This document shows, in pieces, positions 1-7,808 of a stretch of 64,000 bases of DNA (position 1 is its first letter; the number at the start of each line of letters is the position of its first letter). Position numbers and translations under genes: made by a program. The stretch is taken from assembly GCA_032595685.2 (NCBI GenBank), contig CP159373.1, positions 2,731,501 through 2,795,500 of the forward strand. The letters run 5' to 3'. The notes under the pieces were generated by a model. It saw nothing but the letters and a program-made list of their open reading frames with translations. It had not been told where the DNA came from and made no database searches. This stretch comes from Candidatus Electrothrix aestuarii. Lineage in GTDB: Bacteria; Desulfobacterota; Desulfobulbia; Desulfobulbales; Desulfobulbaceae.

Positions 1-1393
1 CCTCACGCTTGAGCCCATATTTTTTCATCAGCTTATGGAGCTGTCGGGTACTGACGCCAGCAGCCTCTGCGCTGCGGTTGATCTTCCCCTTCTTACTGCT
101 CAGCACCTCCTTGAGGTAGCAGCGCTCAATCTCCTCAATGCCCCGCCTGCGCACCTCGGCCAGGGGCAGCATGGTGTCCATCTGGATTCTTGTCAGGGTA
201 TCGTCATGGACAAAGAGTTCTGCCGGGAAGCTGTCCGGCAGGAGCATGGAAGAGCGTTCAATAATGCAGGAGCGCTCAATGATGTTTTCCAGTTCACGGA
301 TATTCCCTGGCCAGGAGTACCGAAGAAAGGCATCTATCACCTGGGGATGGATATCGATGATCTCTTTGGCGTAGAGCCGGTTGAACCTGCGGATAAAGCC
401 CTCGGTGAGGCCGGGGATGTCCTCTTTGCGCTCGCGCAGAGGAGGCAGTTCAATGGGAAAGACATTGAGGCGGTAATAGAGGTCCTGGCGGAATCTTTTT
501 TCCTCGCAGAGTTGCTTGAGGTTCTCGTTGGTCGCCGCAATAACCCGGACATTGACCTTGGTGTCGTGTTCACTGCCTATTCGCTGGAGACAGCCATCCT
601 GAAGGACCTGGAGCAGTTTTATCTGGGCTGATGGCGTGATGGTGCCAATCTCATCAAGGAAGATCGTGCCGTTATTGGCTACCTCGAATCTCCCCTGTTT
701 TTTCTTGATCGCCCCGGTAAAGGCCCCTTTCTCATGACCAAAGAGCTCGCTCTCCAGCAGGGTGTCAGGTATTGCCCCGCAATGAACACTGATAAAGGGC
801 TCGTCCCGTCGGTTGCTGTGTTTGTGGATGAGCCCGGCCAGCACTCCTTTTCCTGTCCCGGTCTCGCCAGTGAGCAACACCGTACTTTTCGTTGGAGCTA
901 CTGCCCGGACATCTTCAAAGACTTTATGCATGGCTGGGCAGCTTGTCTGGATAAAAGGCGCTGCATCACGGCCCCAGAACTGATCCCTGAGATAATCCAG
1001 CTCGGACTGAACCTGCTGGGAATCCTTCAGGTTGTTGATGACCAAGCGGATTTCATCGGCAATGATGGGGTACATGATGTAGTCACTGGCCCCCTGTTTT
1101 ACCGTAGCAACCGCTTCCCGTAGCATCTCCTGTGAGGTCATGACCACGATATCCAGGCTCGGGTATTGGAGCCAGAAGGGTTGCAGGGTTGCCTTGTAAC
1201 TGCTTCCATGAGCTGCGGCTGTCTCCCGCAGGATTTCCATATCAACAAAGAGTGCTTCGCAGCGATGAACGCTGAGAGTGCGCAATGCCGCATCCAGAGA
1301 GGGGCAGGAAAAGATATGGGCCCCTTGGGTGCAGCTTTCCTGAAACACGGCCAGCACCTCAGGGGCCTGACTGATAAGCAAAATAGTACGCAT
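1..1393 (-). CDS. sigma-54-dependent response regulator, 3' end beyond the window
   Basis: The reading frame is open from an ATG at 1393 (GGTGAGGT just upstream) to the left edge, about 464 codons. The N-terminal ~120 residues form a divergent receiver with a plausible phospho-Asp in LFVDMEIL. A central AAA+ domain follows: Walker A GETGTGKG, the sigma-54 contact motif GAFTGA, Walker B GTIFLDEIG, and the R-finger region RFRQDLYYRLN. The C-terminus is a Fis-type helix-turn-helix (GVSTRQLHKLMKKYGLK). The family opens promoters with sigma-54 RNA polymerase when phosphorylated by a partner kinase. No partner kinase gene is adjacent, so the target genes are unknown. The stop codon is just outside the window, since the HTH is nearly complete. 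Confidence 0.93.
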   Translation of the reverse strand, partial: MRTILLISQAPEVLAVFQESCTQGAHIFSCPSLDAALRTLSVHRCEALFVDMEILRETAAAHGSSYKATLQPFWLQYPSLDIVVMTSQEMLREAVATVKQGASDYIMYPIIADEIRLVINNLKDSQQVQSELDYLRDQFWGRDAAPFIQTSCPAMHKVFEDVRAVAPTKSTVLLTGETGTGKGVLAGLIHKHSNRRDEPFISVHCGAIPDTLLESELFGHEKGAFTGAIKKKQGRFEVANNGTIFLDEIGTITPSAQIKLLQVLQDGCLQRIGSEHDTKVNVRVIAATNENLKQLCEEKRFRQDLYYRLNVFPIELPPLRERKEDIPGLTEGFIRRFNRLYAKEIIDIHPQVIDAFLRYSWPGNIRELENIIERSCIIERSSMLLPDSFPAELFVHDDTLTRIQMDTMLPLAEVRRRGIEEIERCYLKEVLSSKKGKINRSAEAAGVSTRQLHKLMKKYGLKRE

Positions 1394-1671
1394 ACCTCAC
1401 CATGTGAACATGAACTCAAGGTTCTTTTTTTCGGATACTCTGAACTGAAGATTCTCAATATCTTGCTGTCGCCTGATATGCAAGAAATAATGTGCATTCC
1501 ATAGCGCTTTCTTTTCCTTCTTCTATGTTTGGGGGCCAGTGAAGAAGAACTTTGAGTTCTGCTGGGGGATGTGCTGTTTGAAAGGAAATCTTATTATAAC
1601 AATATGATGTTCTTTGGTATGGCTTTTGCTATAGAGACAGCAGGGATGATTTAATGTATAGAGGAGACCTT

Positions 1672-1854
1672 ATGAAAATCAAGAGATGCCCTACCTGCGG
1701 TGGCAAGATCAAAATCTATTATGATCATGAACCTGGTGATGAAGTATATTGCGAGGATTGTGAAAAAGAATTTCAGTTAATGAGCCTGAGTCCAATCGTG
1801 CTGGAGTCCTTTGGTCGCGACGAGGAATACTATTTCGAGGAGGATGAGTATTAA
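1672..1854 (+). CDS. small zinc-ribbon protein with acidic tail
   Basis: A 60-residue protein starting at ATG 1672, chosen because GAGGAG lies 5-6 nt upstream; an ATG 18 nt earlier lacks such a site. It has two CxxC knuckles (CPTCGG and CEDCEK) separated by about 18 residues, the typical spacing of a zinc ribbon. The C-terminus is strongly acidic (EEYYFEEDEY). It superficially resembles LysW-type carrier proteins, but the EDWGE C-terminus of LysW is missing and no lysine or arginine biosynthesis genes are nearby. Function unknown; a protein-protein or nucleic-acid-binding zinc ribbon is all the sequence supports. Confidence 0.75.
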   Translation: MKIKRCPTCGGKIKIYYDHEPGDEVYCEDCEKEFQLMSLSPIVLESFGRDEEYYFEEDEY

Positions 1855-1887
1855 GCAGGTTAAGCAGGATGGACAGGTCAGCAAAAA

Positions 1888-1967
1888 AGCAGGGCCTGTA
1901 CTCTATTCGGTGGGGGGCTCATTTAGAGAGCTTCTGGCGGAGAGCGCACAGGCCCTGCTTTTCTTTT
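1888..1967. terminator. bidirectional intrinsic terminator
   Basis: A perfect 12-bp inverted repeat (AGCAGGGCCTGT at 1888-1899 and its complement at 1948-1959) is preceded by six A and followed by TTTTCTTTT. It can therefore terminate in both directions. It sits between the convergent zinc-ribbon gene and the BLUF gene. The 48-nt loop is long and has internal pairing (GCTC/GAGC). Confidence 0.75.
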
Positions 1968-1974
1968 AAATCTA

Positions 1975-2415
1975 TTATTCCATAGTTATTTTGTACAATT
2001 CAATATTCTCATAAAGAGATTTCAGCATATTGATAAACACAGGCGCATCCATCGTGCATTGGGTGGAAAACATTTCCTCGTAGATTGCCAGATCTTTCCG
2101 ATTGAGAACTGCATCAGCATCCAGATTAAAAACATCCATTTGCCAGTCCGGGAATCCCCTTCTTGCAACCTTGGTGTCAACAAGTCGGGTAATTTGGGTA
2201 TGGCGGGGATCCTTTTCAAGCGTAGCCATAAGTTCCTCCAGATGACCCTGTTCTCCTTCCAGTGCCTGAAGAAAATTACGGTTATGATAGAAGAGCACGC
2301 CGGTGATGTCGAGACCGGGGTTGTTTTTGCTTGATGACTTATGGATTTTTATAAGATCTCTTCCTATCTCTTTATCTGCCCCGGTATAGTCGCTTATGTA
2401 GATTATGAGGTGCAT
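1975..2415 (-). CDS. BLUF-domain blue-light sensor protein
   Basis: A 146-residue single-domain BLUF protein. The flavin-site residues of the family are present: Tyr6 in IYIS, the Asn pair N31-N32 before DITGVLFY, Gln50 in FLQALEG, and the W91/M93 region in PDWQM. DPRH also matches the family. BLUF domains bind FAD and rearrange the Tyr-Gln-FAD hydrogen-bond network on blue light. There is no output domain, only a ~45-residue C-terminal helical extension (EEMFSTQC...), so it should signal through a partner protein. The gene starts 15 nt after the wrbA stop and is probably co-transcribed with it. The Shine-Dalgarno site is weak (CCCCCGTAAAA), which may mean translation coupled to wrbA. Confidence 0.9.
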   Translation of the reverse strand: MHLIIYISDYTGADKEIGRDLIKIHKSSSKNNPGLDITGVLFYHNRNFLQALEGEQGHLEELMATLEKDPRHTQITRLVDTKVARRGFPDWQMDVFNLDADAVLNRKDLAIYEEMFSTQCTMDAPVFINMLKSLYENIELYKITME

Positions 2416-2430
2416 ATATTTTTACGGGGG

Positions 2431-3042
2431 TTATGCCATAAGCTTTTTGGCGATCTTTGCCACATGCTCTCCCTGGAAACGGGCACCGGCAAGTTCGTTT
2501 GCACTGGGCAGGCGGCTGCCATCATGACCGGCAATAACTGATGCGCCATAGGGAGAACCGCCAGTGATCTCATCCGTGGTCATTTGTCCCTGGAAGGAAT
2601 AGGGCAGGCCGACAATAACCATGCCATGATGTAAGAGGCTGATATGAAAGCTGAGAATGGTTGACTCCTGGCCGCCATGCTGGGTGTTCGAGCTTGTAAT
2701 GACGCTGCCTGGCTTGCCGATCAAGGCTCCCTGCATCCAGAGTTGTCCTGTTGAGTCAAGAAACTGACGCATTTGCCCGCACATATTGCCAAAGCGGGTG
2801 GGGGTGCCGAAGATAACCGCATCAGCCTGACCCAGCTCTTCGACTGTGCAGATGGGCACATCTTTTTGCTCATTCTGGGCGTGGTCAGCACTCATCTTTT
2901 CTAACACTTCTTGAGAGAGTGTTTCCGGTACCCTGCGTATCATCACTTCCGCAGAGTCCACAGATTCTGCCCCTTCAGCAGCAGCCTGAGCCAATTTGTA
3001 GACATGTCCGTACATTGAGTAATAAACAATTAACACTTTCAT
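2431..3042 (-). CDS. wrbA: NAD(P)H:quinone oxidoreductase, WrbA type
   Basis: A 203-residue flavodoxin-like protein. The N-terminal FMN phosphate loop ([13 protein letters not shown]), the [16 protein letters not shown] loop and the [13 protein letters not shown] segment are characteristic of WrbA (type IV NAD(P)H:quinone oxidoreductase). Such enzymes reduce quinones by two electrons and avoid semiquinone radicals. The length is the usual ~200 residues. The start at 3042 has AGAAGGGG about 6 nt upstream. It is the first gene of a probable two-gene unit with the BLUF gene. The pairing of a quinone reductase with a flavin photoreceptor suggests an oxidative or photo-oxidative stress role, which is inference. 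Confidence 0.93.
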   Translation of the reverse strand: MKVLIVYYSMYGHVYKLAQAAAEGAESVDSAEVMIRRVPETLSQEVLEKMSADHAQNEQKDVPICTVEELGQADAVIFGTPTRFGNMCGQMRQFLDSTGQLWMQGALIGKPGSVITSSNTQHGGQESTILSFHISLLHHGMVIVGLPYSFQGQMTTDEITGGSPYGASVIAGHDGSRLPSANELAGARFQGEHVAKIAKKLMA

Positions 3043-3383
3043 GGCAATTCCCCTTCTGCTTTAATTAAAGCTCATTATTTTTATGAGCCAGATAGTTAAG
3101 AGCATAGAGAAGAAAATTCAAGGTTGCAATGAGTTTTTTGTTTTACAATTTAGTAAGAAAATTAAGAGACTGTCTCTTTATGTTTTTTTCTTTGCAGCGC
3201 AGGGAGATTTGCAAAAATCACGTGATGAGTCTTCCTCCGCGAGAGAGGGCAGGAGGAAGCCCTTGACGCACTACTTTGTTGCCTTTACTATATTGCTTTT
3301 GGAAAATGAAAAAATGCTGCCAGATGAACAGATTCCCCTGGCAGGTATGCCCATCAAGAATCCAGGATCAAGGGAGCTGCTCC
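3043..3383. other. divergent intergenic region
   Basis: About 340 bp separate wrbA (minus) and the radical SAM gene (plus). Reading frames across it lack ribosome-binding sites and coding character. It contains a good plus-strand promoter (3263-3291). A 7-bp inverted repeat (CTGCCAG...CTGGCAG, about 3317-3344) lies in the leader of the radical SAM gene. Confidence 0.6.
3263..3291 (+). promoter_or_regulatory. sigma-70-type promoter for the radical SAM/methyltransferase pair
   Basis: TTGACG (3263-3268) and TACTAT (3286-3291) are separated by 17 nt, close to the consensus -35 and -10 elements. They lie about 95 nt before the start codon at 3384. Confidence 0.6.
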
Positions 3384-4424
3384 ATGACTGCCGACCTCAT
3401 CGCAAGGACGGTTGACTTTAAGGCTGGCGAGCGCAATGTCTTTTTTCATCTGCTCACAGCCTGTAACCTCTCCTGTCAGCATTGTTATATAAATCCTCCC
3501 CAGCACGGAACAGAAACTCTGCCTGTAGATACCGTGCTGAAATGGCTGCGTCTCTTTGCCCGGCCTGCACAGGAAAGTAATCTTATTTTGCTCGGCGGTG
3601 AGCCTACCCTCCATCCTGATCTGGCCCAGATTATCCGGGCTGCTAAGTCCATGCGCTATGCAGTCACTGTGGACTCCAATGGCTATCTTTTTCACGATCT
3701 TTTGGAACAGATTAGGCCTGAGGAGCTGGATTTTCTCAGCTTCAGTCTGGATGGACCGGACGCAGCTCTTAATGATCCTATCCGTGGGCAGGGTGTTTTT
3801 GCGGTCTGCACAGAAAACCTGCGTAAGGCTGTCCGGCTGGGTTTCCGTACCAGTCTTATTTACACGGTTTCAGCCCGCAATATTGATCATCTGCATCGTA
3901 TGCCCGCCCTGTTGGCAGAGCTCGGGGTACGCCGTTTCTTTATTCAGGTGATCGGGCTGCGAGGCAAACCTGCTACTGCTTCGCCGGAAGAGGAACAATG
4001 GCAAGTGGATCCGGCCCATTGGCTGGATGTTGTACCCGAGGTGGCCCGGCAGGCCGCCCGTGCCGGTATTCATGTGACCTATCCCAAGGTTTTTCTCGGT
4101 GCGGAAGAGTCCTTTGCCTGCGCAGGTCAGGTGGCAGAAAACTATTTTATTTTTCCCAACGGCAGGGTCTATCGTTGTCCGCTTTGTGAGGATTATCCCA
4201 TTCATAGCCTGTGTATTGAGGATGATCAGCTGCACAAGCATGAGGGCCTGAATGAAGATCGTTTTTTCTCCTTAGACATACCAGAAGGCTGCGTGATGAA
4301 TAAACTTCTACAGCCTGATACCCTTGAGTATCTCCCTGATGGGCAGGTGAAACACCGTATCTCCTGCTGTATGCTGAAACAGGAGATCCTCCCGGTCGGA
4401 CGCGGAGAGGGAGGAAGAATATGA
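3384..4424 (+). CDS. radical SAM protein with C-terminal SPASM-like Cys region
   Basis: A 346-residue protein. The start at 3384 is preferred to longer in-frame options because AGGGAG lies 7 nt upstream and the homologous part begins here. The radical SAM motif is CNLSCQHC (Cys27, Cys31, Cys34), followed by the GGE-type motif LLGGEPTLHPD. The C-terminal third carries further cysteines (CAG, then CPLCED, then SCCMLK), consistent with an auxiliary cluster of SPASM type. Such enzymes cleave S-adenosylmethionine to make a radical and often modify peptides or cofactors. The next gene starts within its stop codon (ATGA overlap), so the products probably act together. The substrate is unknown. Confidence 0.88.
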   Translation: MTADLIARTVDFKAGERNVFFHLLTACNLSCQHCYINPPQHGTETLPVDTVLKWLRLFARPAQESNLILLGGEPTLHPDLAQIIRAAKSMRYAVTVDSNGYLFHDLLEQIRPEELDFLSFSLDGPDAALNDPIRGQGVFAVCTENLRKAVRLGFRTSLIYTVSARNIDHLHRMPALLAELGVRRFFIQVIGLRGKPATASPEEEQWQVDPAHWLDVVPEVARQAARAGIHVTYPKVFLGAEESFACAGQVAENYFIFPNGRVYRCPLCEDYPIHSLCIEDDQLHKHEGLNEDRFFSLDIPEGCVMNKLLQPDTLEYLPDGQVKHRISCCMLKQEILPVGRGEGGRI

Positions 4425-5647
4425 CAGGGAGAGCTATGGAAGATATAGAGCAGGTCTATGCCCAGGCACTTGCTGCTCATGAACAAGGTGATGTGGCAGC
4501 AGCTGTCGAGCTCTACGGAAAAATTCTTCTTCATTTTCCAGATGCGGATGTAGTGCTCTATAATCAGGGTTTGGCTCTCTTTGATTTGGAGCGTTATGCC
4601 GAGGCTGCACAAGTCCTTGCCCAGGCGGCAGAGCTGCGCAAGGATGATGCAGATACCTGGTATAATCTGGCCCTGGCCCTGAAGCAGGGGGAGCGCTATG
4701 CAGAGGCTGTGGATGCCTATAAACAGGCCCTTGCTTTGCAGCCGGATGACCGGGATGTGCTCTTTAATCTGGCGAATTGTTGCCGGGAGAGTGGCGATGC
4801 TGAGCAGGCAGCAGCTGTTTATACCCGCTTGCTGGAGCTGGAGCCGGAGCATGCCTCTGCCCTGAATAATTTCGCCTATCTCTGTCATCGGCAACAGGAC
4901 TATAGTCAGGCCGAAGAGCTGTATCTGCGCCTTTTGGAGTTGGAACCTGATCATGCCGGTGCCCTGCATATGTTGGCCGCCTTGCGGGGCGATGCTGAAG
5001 AAGCGCCGGAGAAGGCCTATGTCCGGGATCTTTTTGATCAGTACAGCGACAGCTTTGAGCAGAGTCTGGTGGAAAAGTTGGAATACCGGGTGCCGGAGTT
5101 ACTTGCCAAACTTGTGTCCCGAATCCTTTCCAAGGAGAAAGAAGGGGAGAAGAAGATATATCAGCATGGGCTGGACCTTGGTTGCGGGACCGGACTGGCG
5201 GGTGAGTTCTTCAAAAGCTCCTGCGCGCAACTCACCGGGGTGGACCTGTCCGAAAAGATGATTGCCCAGGCTACTGATAAGAATCTGTATCATAGACTGG
5301 TTGCCGATGATGTGGTGCATTTTCTCAAACAGGACGAGCAACACTATGATTTGCTCATGGCAGCGGATCTTTTGACCTACCTGGCTGATCTGGAACCGCT
5401 GCTCCGGGCAGCACATCAGCGGAGCGCAGCAGGTGCTCTCTTTGTCTTTTCCACCGAGCATGGGGAGGAGGCTCAGTGGCAGGTCTGTCCCACTGGTCGT
5501 TTTGCCCATCATCCTGACTATGTTGCCGAGGCGGCTCGGCGCAGCGGCTGGCAGGTTCTTCATTCCGAGGAAGCGAACCTGCGCCGGGAAGCAGATTTCT
5601 GGGTGCGGGGAGATCTGTTTGTGTTGAAGAAGCAGGATCTCTCCTGA
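4421..5647 (+). CDS. TPR-repeat protein fused to a SAM-dependent methyltransferase
   Basis: A 408-residue protein. Residues ~5-190 are five to six tetratricopeptide repeats (for example WYNLALALKQGERYAEAVDAY). Residues ~230-400 form a class I methyltransferase with LDLGCGTGLAGEFF near residue 251, then GVDLSEKMIAQA and DLLMAADLLTYL. The ATG at 4421 overlaps the radical SAM stop and has GAGGGAGGAAG before it. A second ATG at 4436 also has a good site (AGGGAG), so the exact start is uncertain. Methyltransferases of this TPR-fused type act on proteins or small acceptors. Translational coupling to the radical SAM gene argues for a shared modification pathway. Confidence 0.87.
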   Translation: MTGRAMEDIEQVYAQALAAHEQGDVAAAVELYGKILLHFPDADVVLYNQGLALFDLERYAEAAQVLAQAAELRKDDADTWYNLALALKQGERYAEAVDAYKQALALQPDDRDVLFNLANCCRESGDAEQAAAVYTRLLELEPEHASALNNFAYLCHRQQDYSQAEELYLRLLELEPDHAGALHMLAALRGDAEEAPEKAYVRDLFDQYSDSFEQSLVEKLEYRVPELLAKLVSRILSKEKEGEKKIYQHGLDLGCGTGLAGEFFKSSCAQLTGVDLSEKMIAQATDKNLYHRLVADDVVHFLKQDEQHYDLLMAADLLTYLADLEPLLRAAHQRSAAGALFVFSTEHGEEAQWQVCPTGRFAHHPDYVAEAARRSGWQVLHSEEANLRREADFWVRGDLFVLKKQDLS

Positions 5648-5703
5648 TGCCCTGCCGCCCTTTCTCCTTGCTCTTCTGTTTGTTTCTCGATGAAAAAAAT
5701 CTC

Positions 5704-5751
5704 GCCTTCTCCTTGATGATCTGTTAAGGAGAAGGCATCCCATCTTTTTTT
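5704..5751 (+). terminator. intrinsic terminator after the methyltransferase gene
   Basis: GCCTTCTCCTT (5704-5714) pairs perfectly with 5726-5736, with an 11-nt loop, and a run of seven T follows at 5744-5750. A second small hairpin (GGGACA/TGTCCC) follows immediately. Confidence 0.65.
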
Positions 5752-6013
5752 GGGACAGGAATGTCCCAGGTGCCTTTTGGGAAGATATGTTCCCTGTCCT
5801 TCCGGTGCAGTGAAGAGGCTGTGCTGGCTTTTCTTTGAGTACGAACTGTTTTTGCGGTGTGAAATCAGTGTGGTGCTTGCCAAATAGATTTCACAAAATG
5901 AATATAAGAGGCTGTGTCAGTCATCCTGACAATGCTTTACTGCTCGTCTCAAAAGAGGAAAAGTGGTGTTTGTAGTTTTCTTGCGGATTATTGCAGGAAG
6001 AAAGCGGTCGCTC
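5752..6013. other. non-coding stretch leading into the 21-nt array
   Basis: No credible gene is seen here. Reading frames that run from here through the repeat array exist only because the 21-nt repeats keep several frames open. They lack ribosome-binding sites. Confidence 0.5.
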
Positions 6014-6202
6014 GCAATTGTCCTGCCAAGGCTGGCAACTTAGTTGCGAGAGCCTGCAACTCTATTGCGAGAGCTTGCAATTCAACTGCGGAAGCTCGCA
6101 ACAAGCTTGCGGGGCCTTGCAACCTTTTTGCGAATGGCCGCAATAAGATTGCGAGAGGCCGCAATAAAAAAAGATGTCCTTGCAATTACGTTGCGAGGGT
6201 TT
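6014..6202. repeat. array of nine 21-nt degenerate repeats with GCAA/TTGC dyads
   Basis: Nine units of exactly 21 nt run in register from 6014. Most have the form GCAA, 5 variable nt, TTGC, then an 8-nt purine-to-pyrimidine linker such as GAGAGCCT, GGGGCCTT or GAGAGGCC. Unit 8 has lost the second arm and units 1 and 4 have one change in it. Each unit can form a 4-bp hairpin or a dyad-symmetric site, repeated every two helical turns. The array ends 90 nt before the start codon of the gene at 6293. It is open in several frames on both strands (heptad-like peptides), which I take as a by-product of the 21-nt period. Confidence 0.85.
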
Positions 6203-6292
6203 GCAGGAAAGAATCCAGAACACGCAATGCAACATACGCCTGTGGCTTTCGAGCTGCGGCGTTTTCATACAACGAAACAGGAGGGCACCATC

Positions 6293-6643
6293 ATGTTGAC
6301 GAGAAGTGTACCGAAGTTGTTGCAGGAAGCAGGAGAAGTAAAAAAGGCCCTGGAAAAGATCGGGGCCGGGCTACCGGATGCCATTTCAGCGGCTGAGATG
6401 GAGACCAGGATCGCTGCTTTGGAAGCAAAGGTCAGTGCGCTTGATGCGGTCAATGCCGAACGGACGCGGCTGGTGAATGAAAAAGGAGATACCGCCGAGG
6501 ATCTGAGTGATTATCTGGTTCGGGTTCGGGCTGCGGTCAAGGGGATCTTTGGGTCGGATTCGTCGGAGTATGATATGGTCGGCGGGACCCGGTCGAGTGA
6601 GCGGAAGAAGGCGAAGAGGAAGGATGGGGAGGGGGCGGAGTAG
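6293..6643 (+). CDS. small coiled-coil hypothetical protein with basic tail
   Basis: A 116-residue protein starting at ATG 6293 with AGGAGG 8 nt upstream. The middle (about residues 30-75) is predicted coiled coil (METRIAALEAKVSALDAVNAERTRL). The C-terminus is a motif-like tail (SSEYDMVGGTRSSERKK) ending in a Lys/Arg/Glu-rich stretch. I do not recognise a named family. The tail has a near-identical partial copy at 8262-8325, showing that this gene type has been duplicated and eroded in the island. It lies directly downstream of the 21-nt array, whose 3' end is in its leader. Confidence 0.7.
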   Translation: MLTRSVPKLLQEAGEVKKALEKIGAGLPDAISAAEMETRIAALEAKVSALDAVNAERTRLVNEKGDTAEDLSDYLVRVRAAVKGIFGSDSSEYDMVGGTRSSERKKAKRKDGEGAE

Positions 6644-6763
6644 GCGATTGTTTCTGGAATGATGTGCTTGGAGAAAGATCGGGTGGGCACTGGATGCCTG
6701 TATTTGCAGGCTTCCAATGTTGCCGGGTAAAACTGAACAGGATACATTGCAAAGAGCAAAAGA

Positions 6764-7039
6764 ATGGAAACATCAATTGTCTGGACAGAATACATGAAAT
6801 ACCGGCTCAGCCTGCGCGGCTATGATCCTGCCGTTATTGAAGAAATTTTGCGATATTCTTCTGAGCGATACGCAGATACTCAGACGGAAAGGATGATTGC
6901 GGTCGGGCAGCACGATAATCTTCTTGTTATGGTGCCGTATGAGATCAGGGGAAACGAGATTATTCCGGTGACTGTTCATGCAACGGATAAGAAACAGATT
7001 ACAGCCAGACTCAGATCAGGGAGGTTTAGAAATGTCTGA
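6764..7039 (+). CDS. DUF4258-like protein, probable toxin-type partner
   Basis: A 91-residue protein resembling DUF4258, a BrnT/RelE-like small fold: an N-terminal helix with R-rich segments (YRLSLRGYDPAVIEEIL), then strands with AVGQHDNLLVMVPYE and IIPVTVHATDKKQI. The ATG at 6764 follows an A-rich AAAAGA stretch that is a weak Shine-Dalgarno site. It overlaps the following DUF2283 gene by 8 bp. This is the usual order of a DUF4258/DUF2283 pair, which is suspected of being a toxin-antitoxin module. Toxicity is inferred from context, not shown by catalytic residues. Confidence 0.7.
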   Translation: METSIVWTEYMKYRLSLRGYDPAVIEEILRYSSERYADTQTERMIAVGQHDNLLVMVPYEIRGNEIIPVTVHATDKKQITARLRSGRFRNV

Positions 7040-7262
7040 AAACCGTATGAAATATTTTGCTCAGGAAGATATTCTGCATCTTGCTCTGTCCGATGAAGCG
7101 GAGGCGGGCAGTGTTGAGGTCAGTCCGAATATCACGGCGGAGCTGAATGCTGAAGGGGAGTTGATCGGCATTGAGATTATCGGGGCGAGCGCCTTTATCC
7201 GGGATTCGGTGCTGGACAGTGTGCAGGCGCGGCTGCTTCAGTTGGGCAAGACAGCGTTGTAA
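7032..7262 (+). CDS. DUF2283 family protein, probable antitoxin-type partner
   Basis: A 76-residue protein starting at ATG 7032 with GGAGG 8 nt upstream, inside the end of the preceding gene. The sequence matches DUF2283: an N-terminal YFAQEDILHLALSDE strand, then VEVSPNITAELNAEGELIGIEII, in which a short beta-meander carries the conserved 'G.l.giEi..as' ending. These small acidic proteins are regularly encoded beside DUF4258 proteins. A longer frame from 6978 has no ribosome-binding site and was not used. Confidence 0.75.
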   Translation: MSENRMKYFAQEDILHLALSDEAEAGSVEVSPNITAELNAEGELIGIEIIGASAFIRDSVLDSVQARLLQLGKTAL

Positions 7263-7430
7263 TGCCGCCCGGCTCGGAGATAAGTCTTCGGGTTGCGATG
7301 CTGTCCGGGGGCGACAGGACGGGGTGTTTAAGGGGATGATTGAGGAGTATGTGGAGGGGCGTTACGGGGTTTGACCTCCTCCCGGAGGAACGATGCAAAC
7401 AGCTCCCGCCGCTTCAGGTGGCCGGAACGT

Positions 7431-7808
7431 TCAGCCTTGAACATCGGGAGCTTGCGGCCTGTTGATCTTTTCCGCTTCGATGATCGCGGTTATTTCCGTT
7501 TGCAGCTCCGGCAGCGAGTCTTCGACAGTGCTCCAGAGGATAGCCGCTTCCGTGTCCCAGTAATGATGAATCAGCCGGTCCCGCATTCCTGCTATTGCCC
7601 GCCAGGGAACAGAGGGATGTGCTGCGGTAATGTGTTCGGGAATTTTCTTCACCGCTTCGCCGATGATTTCAAGTTCCCGTTCAACCGCACGGATTGTCTT
7701 TTCGTCACGCTGGAACTGCTCGAAATCCATTTGTGCGGTGAACCGTGCAATCGCGTTGATGGCCGCAAGGATATCGGCGAGAAAATGAGATGTTATACGG
7801 CTGCTCAC
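7431..7808 (-). CDS. hepT: HepT-like ribonuclease toxin (DUF86)
   Basis: A 125-residue all-helical HEPN protein. The family's RNase motif R-x4-H-x-Y is present as RDRLIHHYW near residue 78. The gene uses GTG at 7808, overlapping the stop of the nucleotidyltransferase gene by 4 nt (GTGA). In MNT/HepT modules the HEPN RNase is the toxin, and the paired nucleotidyltransferase blocks it by adding nucleotides to the Tyr of this motif. All visible catalytic positions look intact, so the module may be active. Confidence 0.88.
   Translation of the reverse strand: MSSRITSHFLADILAAINAIARFTAQMDFEQFQRDEKTIRAVERELEIIGEAVKKIPEHITAAHPSVPWRAIAGMRDRLIHHYWDTEAAILWSTVEDSLPELQTEITAIIEAEKINRPQAPDVQG

Noticed and set aside
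1672-1854. LysW (lysine biosynthesis carrier protein)
   Set aside because: The zinc ribbon is similar, but the required C-terminal EDWGE is absent and no LysX/ArgX or related genes are nearby.
4226-4969. A 247-codon minus-strand frame across the radical SAM/TPR junction
   Set aside because: It is a shadow of two well-supported plus-strand genes, with no family resemblance.
6014-6202. CRISPR-like array
   Set aside because: Units abut every 21 nt with no unique spacers, the repeats are degenerate, and no cas genes are present. The same applies to 37824-37991.
5914-6396. Open frames of 65-199 codons across array A on both strands, giving heptad-like peptides
   Set aside because: The 21-nt period keeps several frames open at once. 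None has a ribosome-binding site at its start, and the supported start codon at 6293 lies downstream.
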